Under the pieces are notes generated by a model that saw nothing but the letters and a program-made list of their open reading frames with translations, had not been told where the DNA came from and searched no databases. DNA of 44,818 nucleotides from GCA-002780795 sp964545385 (GTDB lineage Bacteria > Patescibacteriota > Microgenomatia > UBA1406 > GWC2-37-13): contig CAZJFG010000006.1 of the NCBI GenBank assembly GCA_964545385.1, positions 1 through 44,818 of the forward strand, read 5' to 3'. This document shows positions 1-5,488 of the stretch, piece by piece. Each line of letters opens with the position of its first letter. Within the stretch, counting starts at the first letter, position 1. The translations under genes were made by a program, and so were the position numbers.

Positions 1-76
1 ACTTATTGAAAAAATCTATTTTACCCCTGAGGTGAGGCGTTAATTTTTTGTATTCGGCAAAAATAAAAGTGTTTGT

Positions 77-82
77 TATAAT
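77..82 (+). promoter_or_regulatory. Extended -10 promoter of the methyltransferase gene
   Basis: TATAAT preceded by TGT (an extended -10, TGnTATAAT) ends 6 nt before the ATG at 89. Transcription would start at about the A of the ATG, so the mRNA is probably leaderless. No Shine-Dalgarno sequence lies between the box and the start. Confidence 0.6.
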
Positions 83-88
83 TGCTTC

Positions 89-694
89 ATGAACGAGATA
101 TATGGCTCCAATTACGTGCAATATAATTATTGTTTGGAAAGAACTCATAAAATATCCAGAAGGATTTACGATGTTTTCCGCCATACGATTCCGGTCCTGG
201 AAGTTGTTAAGCCGGGCGACAAAGTTTTAGATTTGGGAAGCGGTATTGGCGTAAGCGGACACGATCTAAGATGGTTAAGGGCAACAACTGTTTCATTCGA
301 TTTAAGTTTTTATGCTCAAGAAAAAGGACTTGAATGTTTTGGTCCTGAAAAAAGCAATCTAAGAATAGTCGGTGACACTCTTGATCTCCCTTTTCAAAAC
401 AAATCGTTTAATACGGCCATTAGTTGGGAGCTGTTTGAACATCTTACGCCTGCCCAAGCGACAAGGGTTTTAAGTGAGATAGAAAGAGTAATAGAAAATA
501 ATAAGATATTTATTAAACTAACACCAGTTGAGGATAGCTTGAACATCGACAAAGATCCAACACATATTACCAAATGGCGAGAAAATGATTGGGCCTTTTT
601 TTTTAAAGAAAACGGATGGTCAACAATAAAAAATCCCACAAGAAGATTATTCGGCAAAACTACCCATGGAAATTTTCTTCTGGAAAGAACTTGA
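89..694 (+). CDS. Class I SAM-dependent methyltransferase
   Basis: A 201-residue protein with the Rossmann-type methyltransferase core. Motif I is VLDLGSGIG at about residues 46-54 and should bind S-adenosylmethionine. An acidic turn (SFDLS) follows near residue 70, and a DLPF...FNTAISWELFEHL segment matches motifs II-III of the Methyltransf_11 group. The substrate cannot be read from the sequence. The start at 89 is favoured by the TATAAT box 6 nt upstream. The last 29 nt overlap a small ORF in another frame that begins at 666. The length is normal for a stand-alone single-domain enzyme. Confidence 0.85.
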   Translation: MNEIYGSNYVQYNYCLERTHKISRRIYDVFRHTIPVLEVVKPGDKVLDLGSGIGVSGHDLRWLRATTVSFDLSFYAQEKGLECFGPEKSNLRIVGDTLDLPFQNKSFNTAISWELFEHLTPAQATRVLSEIERVIENNKIFIKLTPVEDSLNIDKDPTHITKWRENDWAFFFKENGWSTIKNPTRRLFGKTTHGNFLLERT

Positions 695-818
695 AAAAAA
701 TCAAAACGAAAGGTTTAGTCTTTTTACCGGAGTTGTTATCGGTTGTCCGATCAAAACTCCTTTTAAACTCGTCCATGGCAAATATTTTGTAGACCCGAAA
801 GATGCCCAGCCTCGGTAA
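666..818 (+). CDS. Small hypothetical protein (50 aa)
   Basis: An open frame starting MEIFFWKELEKNQNERF and ending GKYFVDPKDAQPR, then TAA. It begins inside the 3' end of the methyltransferase gene in a different frame. Its amino-acid make-up and codon use look coding (Lys/Glu/Asn-rich start, hydrophobic TGVVIGCPI middle, charged end), unlike the other frames here. It could be a separate small protein translated by coupling, or the frameshifted tail of an older, longer methyltransferase. I do not recognise the family. Confidence 0.4.
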   Translation: MEIFFWKELEKNQNERFSLFTGVVIGCPIKTPFKLVHGKYFVDPKDAQPR

Positions 819-864
819 AACTATATTATATGCTATGATAAAAGAAGAAGGGAAGGTGATATTT

Positions 865-1116
865 ATGGATCATAAATGGGCAAAGTATTTGCATAAGCAT
901 ACAAAGATGATTACGACCATTGTCGTTGTTGTTTTTTTACTACTGGCGGCGGGTGAATACTATCTCTATCGGCAGATAATGTATTTGAACCGAATGGTTT
1001 CCGAGGGATTTATGCAGTTAAAAACCGAGCAAAACCAAAAAGCTCCCGAACAAAATTTCCAAGAAGAAACACCCATGGTCCCGCCACAAGGGGGAGGTAT
1101 GGGTTTACCAAAATAA
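865..1116 (+). CDS. Small membrane-anchored protein (83 aa)
   Basis: I place the start at the ATG at 865 because GGAAGGTGAT, a good Shine-Dalgarno sequence, lies 4-5 nt upstream. An upstream in-frame ATG at 802 would add 21 residues that overlap the preceding small ORF. The protein has a basic N-terminus, one transmembrane helix (about residues 15-35, IVVVVFLLLAAGEYYLY), a short amphipathic stretch and a Gln/Pro/Gly-rich tail. Function is unknown. Its last 12 nt overlap the 3' end of the convergent FtsB-like gene. Confidence 0.6.
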   Translation: MDHKWAKYLHKHTKMITTIVVVVFLLLAAGEYYLYRQIMYLNRMVSEGFMQLKTEQNQKAPEQNFQEETPMVPPQGGGMGLPK

Positions 1117-1437
1117 ATCACGCCACTTTTGCCAGTTTTTATAAGGAGTCGGAGTGATCGGTATTGGGCTTGGTGAAGGTTTGGGAAGAATGACCGAAAG
1201 TTCATCTGGACGTGATAGATTTAGTTTGTCACGAATAGTTTTTTCTAGCTCATATGGAGCGGTTTTTTTCAAAACTTCGGTTTTAAGATTAATATTTTCT
1301 TTTTTTACCTCAGCCAATTCTTGTTTATATTTTTTATAAAAATCAATTTTTTTTTGGTAATCAAAAATATTTCTTATTAGAGAGGAGGATAAAAAAACAA
1401 TCATAAAAATAATAAAGATTTTTTTAAAAAGGTTCAT
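1105..1437 (-). CDS. FtsB/DivIC-like septum formation initiator protein
   Basis: A 110-residue bitopic protein: short basic N-terminus, one transmembrane helix at about residues 5-22, then a coiled coil (about 27-60, rich in K/E/L heptads), and a small motif region with TAPYELEKTIRDKLNLSRPDE. This order is that of the DivIC/FtsB family, where the last segment (usually E..AR..LG....GE) contacts FtsL and other divisome proteins. A Pro/Ser/Thr tail follows. A TATCAT box ends 6 nt before the ATG, predicting a leaderless transcript. Family assignment is good; the exact role in this cell is inferred. Confidence 0.75.
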   Translation of the reverse strand: MNLFKKIFIIFMIVFLSSSLIRNIFDYQKKIDFYKKYKQELAEVKKENINLKTEVLKKTAPYELEKTIRDKLNLSRPDELSVILPKPSPSPIPITPTPYKNWQKWRDLFW

Positions 1438-1476
1438 ACTCTAATGATACAATTAGTTTATTTAAAAATTGACGGG

Positions 1477-1917
1477 TTAACGGGTTTGAGAATTCAGGAT
1501 AGAAATAATTCTGGAAGAGTCAGCCTTTGATTTTAGAGTCTTGATGCAAATTCCGATAAGTGCTTTGGGATTTTTATCGTAAAGGTCTTGATTTTGTGCG
1601 ATCAATTTTTTTACTTCGGCTTTCAACTCTTCCTCGGTAAGTTCTTCAGGAAGATAAGTCGAAACGATTTCAAGTTCGTTTTTTGCTTGAGCTATAAGAT
1701 CTTTACGGCCGGTTTTTTCTGCTGCTTCAAGCGACTCTCTCAACTCTTTCTTTATTTTCTGCAAAACGTCTATTTCTTCTTCTTCGGTAAGTTCTTTTTG
1801 AACGTTGATTTCTTGATTCTGGATTTTTGATAAAATATATCGTAAGATATTTACTCGGGCCGAGTCTTTGTTTTTCAAGGCCTGCAGTTGGTCGGATTTT
1901 ATTTTATCTTTTATCAT
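1477..1917 (-). CDS. yqeY: GatB/YqeY domain-containing protein
   Basis: A 146-residue stand-alone YqeY protein, homologous to the helical tail domain of the GatB subunit of aspartyl/glutamyl-tRNA amidotransferase. Typical features are the start (MIKDKIKSDQLQALKNKDSARVNILRYILSKIQ as a pattern), the E-rich helix, and the YLPEELTEEELKAEVKKLI stretch before a second helical bundle. A tRNA-linked role has been proposed for the family but is not proven. The gene is transcribed away from the small protein at 1934 across a 16-bp gap with a TATAAT box on this strand. Confidence 0.88.
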   Translation of the reverse strand: MIKDKIKSDQLQALKNKDSARVNILRYILSKIQNQEINVQKELTEEEEIDVLQKIKKELRESLEAAEKTGRKDLIAQAKNELEIVSTYLPEELTEEELKAEVKKLIAQNQDLYDKNPKALIGICIKTLKSKADSSRIISILNSQTR

Positions 1918-1933
1918 TTTTTAATTATACTCT
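1918..1933. promoter_or_regulatory. 16-bp divergent intergenic region with -10 box
   Basis: On the minus strand TATAAT (plus-strand ATTATA at 1924-1929) ends 6 nt before the yqeY ATG at 1917. On the plus strand a TATACT overlaps it at 1926-1931 but ends only 2 nt before the ATG at 1934, so the plus-strand start is less clear. Any -35 elements must lie inside the opposite gene. Confidence 0.5.
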
Positions 1934-2320
1934 ATGAAACAGGCGAAAAAAAATATATTTAGTCTAGTTAATCAACTTAAAGAGATTCTTGAAAACAAAC
2001 CTTCCCAAAAACAGATGTTCCGTGAGGTTGAAATGATGCACTTCAAAATAAAACCCCTTTCCGGGGACATCTCTCTTCTAAATTTCAAAAACAACCAGTT
2101 GGTTGAAGCACTTTGGGGATTGGGTAAGCTTGACGAATTTTTTCGAACAGAATTTAAAAATGCTTCAAATAAAGAAAAAGAGCTGTTTTTTCAGATGGTT
2201 AGCCAACTGCGGGGAAGACTGGAAAACCAGCTGAGAAGGATTAATTTCCATACTTCGGTTAAAAAAGATCAGCTTATCGAGATGGAAATATTTAAAGAGT
2301 ACCCAAGACGTAAAAACTAA
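1934..2320 (+). CDS. Hypothetical helical protein (128 aa)
   Basis: A soluble, charged, probably all-helical protein with no signal peptide and no motif I recognise. It starts MKQAKKNIFSLVNQLKEILE and holds a Trp-containing middle (LVEALWGLGKLDEFFRTEF) and a basic end. It is followed after 1 nt by the exonuclease-like gene at 2322, so the two are probably co-transcribed and translationally coupled. The link might mean a shared role in nucleic-acid processing, but that is only context. Confidence 0.55.
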   Translation: MKQAKKNIFSLVNQLKEILENKPSQKQMFREVEMMHFKIKPLSGDISLLNFKNNQLVEALWGLGKLDEFFRTEFKNASNKEKELFFQMVSQLRGRLENQLRRINFHTSVKKDQLIEMEIFKEYPRRKN

Positions 2321-2321
2321 G

Positions 2322-2903
2322 ATGAAAAAATTCCCGATAGTTTTGGATCTTGAAACCAAGCAAACCTTTAGAACCCAACCCGATCCTAAAAAACTGGGGA
2401 TTTCTGTCGTGGCCATCTACGACTACCGCGACAACCAAGGTAAGGTTTTTTTAGAAAATGAGTTGACCAAACTTTTCCCGCTTTTGGAGAGTGCTTCCTA
2501 TGTGGTTGGGTTTAATGTCCGCAATTTTGACCTGGCGGTTTTACAAGGTTATTATCCCGGTCAGGTGGAACAGTTTGGAGTATTTGACATCTTAGAGGAC
2601 ATCAAGGAAAAAATCGGTCATCGGCTGGCGCTAAACGATATTTTATCTGCTACTCTAAATAAAAAAAAGACAGGTCATGGTCTTCAGGCAATCGGTTATT
2701 ATGAAAACAAAGAATTCGACAAGCTTAAAAAATATTGTTTGGACGATGCTATATTAACCAAAGAAATTTTTGACTACGGCGTAAAAAACAATGAGATAAA
2801 CTATTTTAACGAAGTGGGCAAGGTGACGATTAAAGTTGATTGGAAAAAATATTTGGAAGAAGATCCGAACAACAACGACGTTTCCTTAACTTTACCATTT
2901 TGA
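2322..2903 (+). CDS. RNase H-fold DEDDy-type 3'-5' exonuclease-like protein
   Basis: The 193-residue protein carries the metal-binding pattern of DEDDy exonucleases: D9 and E11 in DLET (Exo I), D70 in VVGFNVRNFD (Exo II), and Y138 with D142 in YCLDD (Exo III). This arrangement is also seen in YprB/predicted RNase H-like domain proteins that accompany helicases. A C-terminal extension rich in acidic residues and Asn follows residue 165. It should cut DNA or RNA from 3' ends with two metal ions; the substrate is unknown. Coupled to the gene at 1934. Confidence 0.75.
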   Translation: MKKFPIVLDLETKQTFRTQPDPKKLGISVVAIYDYRDNQGKVFLENELTKLFPLLESASYVVGFNVRNFDLAVLQGYYPGQVEQFGVFDILEDIKEKIGHRLALNDILSATLNKKKTGHGLQAIGYYENKEFDKLKKYCLDDAILTKEIFDYGVKNNEINYFNEVGKVTIKVDWKKYLEEDPNNNDVSLTLPF

Positions 2904-2913
2904 TTTTGAAAGA

Positions 2914-4539
2914 TTAACTTTTTCTTTGAAAAATTTTTCCATTAAAAATAGATATTAATAAAATTAAAAGACCAATAACGCTGACAAGGTTACCGATTTT
3001 TTCGTTCGTGGTCTGATGATAAAAAACTTCAATGGTGCTTGGTTTTTCGATTGTCAAAACCGGCCTACCCAGCTTGTCAAAGGTTGCCGGAATAATTTCT
3101 TTTTGATTGACAAAAATTTTCCAGTAGGGAAAATAATGGATGTTTAGCGTAATGGTTTTTGGTTCTTTAGCAACGATTTTTTTCTCAAAAGGCTTTGTTT
3201 TTTTAATTTTGAAACCACCTTCCGACCAGTAAGTATAGTCTGTTTGGGGAGTGATGTATTCGGGAATCATGTAGGCTAATTTTTTGCTTATATACTCTTC
3301 TGATCCGTACTGTTTTAGATATTCGTTTTTGGGATAAAGGGGTTTTACAATGTATTTTTTGGCAACTGTAAAACTGAAAATGATTAACAAAAAAATAAAT
3401 ATTTCCTTAAAAGGAATTTCTATATTCTGAAAAAAATAAGCGCCAAAAAAACTTATGCCAAACATACTAAAAAGTAAAAACCGCCAAGGGAACTGCATTG
3501 TCGCCAAAATTCCGGAAAAAAGATTCCATACAAACTGCGATTGATAAAGTGTCATAAACAAAGAAGCGAGGGTGAGAAAAAAAACTAAGCCAAATAAAAA
3601 CTTATTTTTTTCTTTTTTAAATTTGACACTAAACAAAAATATACCAAGCCCAGCCAAAACAAGTTGGATTTTTCCGAGTTTAAAACTCATCAAGTCTGTG
3701 TCGCAGCCCGGGAGCGAGGCGCCAAAACCCCAGCCATTGGAGCGCCAAAGCTGCCAGGGACAAAGAAAGTGATCTGAATAAAAATAGTATTTTATATTTT
3801 TGGCGACATTGATGAATTTTGACTCAAATATAAGGGGAATCCAAAAAAAGCCGCTGATCAAACAAGCGATAAAGAAAGCCAGAAAGTTATTCTTTTTTTT
3901 AGGAAGGAGAAAAATGATAACAAGGAAAAGAGGAAAAGAAAAAGCGGAAAAAATATTGTGAACGGTAAGGGTAAAAGACAAAATAATAGTCGTTGCAAAA
4001 AAATTGAATTTTGTGGAACGCCTTGAGTTTTTTACAAGAAAACCCAAAGAAAAAGGCAGAAGCGCAAGATACCAGCACTCGGCCAGATTGCCCCGGATCA
4101 AAATTTCTGTGGCAAAATAAGTTGAAGTGACGTAAAGTGTAGCTCCCAAAAGACTGGGTAAAAAATCAAAAAAAAGACTTAAAAAAAACAATATCCCCAG
4201 AAAAGATAAAAGGAAAGCGAGGAAAAATGAAGTTTTTAAAGCGCAGACAACAGGAATCCCGATAAGATTTAATCCAGCCGTGACCCAGTAGGAAAAAGGC
4301 GCGTAGAAATTGAAAATCGGCATACCGAGATGGAATGAAAAATCAGGCGCCAGGCGCGGTGGGATTTTCCCCGATTTTATATTTAAGGCAAACTGAATGA
4401 CCCGACCAAGCTGTGTCTCGTCATGAAAGTTAAACATACGCTCATCAAACGGATTAAGGGAAGGTGTGGTGATGTAGAAAAAAAGAAGAAGAGAAAAAAT
4501 AAAGAAAATTAATTTTTTATGCTTTTTAATTTTTTTCAT
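2914..4539 (-). CDS. Polytopic membrane protein, GT-C-like (6-pyruvoyl-tetrahydropterin synthase-related type)
   Basis: A 541-residue protein with an N-terminal signal anchor, about 11-13 hydrophobic helices and a beta-rich extracytoplasmic C-terminal part closed by a last helix. The first outer loop contains FNFHDETQLGR, an acidic motif in the position where GT-C lipid-linked-sugar transferases keep their catalytic Asp. The loop GKIPPRLAPDFSFHLGMPIFNFYAPF resembles the PTPS-related membrane family. The C-terminal TYWSEGGF...LNIHYFPYWKIFVNQKEI segment looks like the YfhO-type beta domain. A role in glycosylation of envelope polymers or proteins is inferred. The termination region lies 11 nt from the convergent exonuclease gene. 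Confidence 0.65.
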   Translation of the reverse strand: MKKIKKHKKLIFFIFSLLLFFYITTPSLNPFDERMFNFHDETQLGRVIQFALNIKSGKIPPRLAPDFSFHLGMPIFNFYAPFSYWVTAGLNLIGIPVVCALKTSFFLAFLLSFLGILFFLSLFFDFLPSLLGATLYVTSTYFATEILIRGNLAECWYLALLPFSLGFLVKNSRRSTKFNFFATTIILSFTLTVHNIFSAFSFPLFLVIIFLLPKKKNNFLAFFIACLISGFFWIPLIFESKFINVAKNIKYYFYSDHFLCPWQLWRSNGWGFGASLPGCDTDLMSFKLGKIQLVLAGLGIFLFSVKFKKEKNKFLFGLVFFLTLASLFMTLYQSQFVWNLFSGILATMQFPWRFLLFSMFGISFFGAYFFQNIEIPFKEIFIFLLIIFSFTVAKKYIVKPLYPKNEYLKQYGSEEYISKKLAYMIPEYITPQTDYTYWSEGGFKIKKTKPFEKKIVAKEPKTITLNIHYFPYWKIFVNQKEIIPATFDKLGRPVLTIEKPSTIEVFYHQTTNEKIGNLVSVIGLLILLISIFNGKIFQRKS

Positions 4540-4677
4540 TTCGTAACTCTCAAATCTTTTACTAATTGATAAGCTCGTGTTTTATGATTCTCCATACCGT
4601 ATTTTATTATATTGGCTATGAAATAAAAGAATGATATTGTTATAATATTAAGATATTTTCGCACCTTTAAAGAATTA
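4540..4677 (+). promoter_or_regulatory. Promoter region of the intron-bearing tRNA-Asn gene
   Basis: A 138-bp gap. TGTTATAAT at 4638-4646 is a perfect extended -10 element placed 31 nt before the tRNA 5' end. A TTGGCT at 4612 could be a -35 but its spacing is too long (23 nt). Nothing else is recognisable. Confidence 0.5.
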
Positions 4678-4712
4678 TCCCCTGTAGCTCAATCGGTAGA
4701 GCAGGTCGCTGT

Positions 4713-5225
4713 AGAACAAAATAAGTTTCTTTTATAAACTTAATATATAAGTTATAAAAGAACTTACGCCGAACGTCGAGAGTATCTAATAAAAGCAGTT
4801 GCTAAAAAAAGAAAGACAATTAGAGAGAAAGCAATTGATTATTTAGAAAGAAAATGTTTCTTCTGCGGATATAATCGATGTAGTGCCGCTCTTAATTTCC
4901 ATCATATTGATGAGAAATCAAAAAAGTTTGGTTTGTCTCAAAACGGATTAATCCGTTCTTGGGAAAAGACTAAAAAGGAGTTGGACAAATGTATTTTACT
5001 TTGTGCTAACTGTCACAGAGAATTACATATTGGTTTATTGCAGCTTCCAGCAGAAATGTTGGTTGAAAAATCGGGCTAATTCGAGGAAGACCTCAGAATT
5101 GGAGGTTAATCTCGAGCTAAATCCTGAGAGTAATCGAAGGAAAATGTGTAGAGACTATATACCCGAATCCGACGTAATGTCGGACATGAAATAGTCCAAG
5201 CCTTAAAGTAATTTAAGGGTACTTG
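4713..5225 (+). mobile_element. Group I self-splicing intron in the tRNA-Asn anticodon loop
   Basis: The 513-nt intron ends in G and the 5' exon ends in U, as group I introns require. A full fold can be drawn: P1 exon GCTGT 4708-4712 with guide GCAGC 5040-5044, giving a U-G pair at the splice site; P2 5047-5062 with a GAAA tetraloop; P3 5071-5075/5162-5166; P4 5081-5085/5111-5115; P5 5090-5094/5102-5106; P6 5122-5125/5138-5141; P7 5153-5158/5191-5196; P8 5168-5173/5179-5184; P9 5201-5207/5212-5218. The HNH frame sits in the P1 loop. Subgroup was not determined. Confidence 0.92.
4744..5079 (+). CDS. Intron-encoded HNH homing endonuclease, no canonical start codon
   Basis: The frame runs 111 codons from just after a TAA at 4741 to a TAA at 5077 and holds no ATG, GTG, TTG or CTG before the domain. 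It encodes a basic helical start (KRTYAERREYLIKAVAKKRK), then CFFCGY, LNFHHID, and LDKCILLCANCHRELH: an HNH nuclease with the two CxxC pairs that bind structural zinc. Such enzymes cut intron-less alleles and spread the intron. The last 13 codons also encode the ribozyme guide, P2 and half of P3. Translation could begin at AUA 4747 or an AUU, or the gene may be degraded at its 5' end; the domain itself looks intact. Confidence 0.8.
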   Translation, partial: YISYKRTYAERREYLIKAVAKKRKTIREKAIDYLERKCFFCGYNRCSAALNFHHIDEKSKKFGLSQNGLIRSWEKTKKELDKCILLCANCHRELHIGLLQLPAEMLVEKSG

Positions 5226-5263
5226 TAACGACAAGGTTCGTGGTTCGAGTCCACGCGGGGGAG

Positions 5264-5488
5264 CAATGGTTAACAACATTGAAAACATTGCCAGAGGCAT
5301 TCCGTACAGCAAGTTGGAGCTTTAAAATCAATTTTAAGCGCTTGTAGATTGAGGTGAAACAATCTCACGTTTCAAAGATATATCTTTCATTAGGTTCTAA
5401 AATATCGCTTGTTTAAAGCGATTGTAGAGTGTTTATAAGACAAAAAACAAATTGAAACTTACCTCTAAATTTGATTAGATTATAATAT
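5264..5488. other. Spacer after tRNA-Asn with weak repeats
   Basis: No gene seen. CAATG...CATTG at 5265-5282 could form a small hairpin after the tRNA but has no T-run. Two similar stretches near 5327-5345 and 5412-5430 (TTTAAGCGCTTGTAGA-like and TTTAAAGCGATTGTAGA-like) form an imperfect direct repeat of unknown meaning. A TATAAT at 5481-5486 ends just 2 nt before the annotated start of the next gene. Confidence 0.35.

Larger units (their letters stand above)
4678..5263 (+). tRNA. tRNA-Asn (anticodon GUU), split by a group I intron
   Basis: Exons are 4678-4712 and 5226-5263. Joined, they give a 73-nt tRNA: acceptor TCCCCTG/CGGGGGA, D-stem GCTC/GAGC, anticodon arm GGTCG-CTGTTAA-CGACA, 5-nt variable loop, T-arm CGTGG-TTCGAGT-CCACG and discriminator G. 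The anticodon GTT, the CTGTTAA loop and G73 match bacterial tRNA-Asn, and much of the 5' half resembles the E. coli molecule. The top anticodon-stem pair is a G-A mismatch. CCA is not encoded. The intron splits the anticodon between positions 35 and 36. Joining elsewhere to give GTA (Tyr) would break the terminal-G rule of group I introns and the short variable arm argues against Tyr. Confidence 0.93.

Noticed and set aside
4678..5263. Reading the split tRNA as tRNA-Tyr (loop CTGTAAA)
   Set aside because: That would need an intron ending in T instead of G, and bacterial tRNA-Tyr has a long variable arm; the joined molecule matches tRNA-Asn in arms and discriminator.
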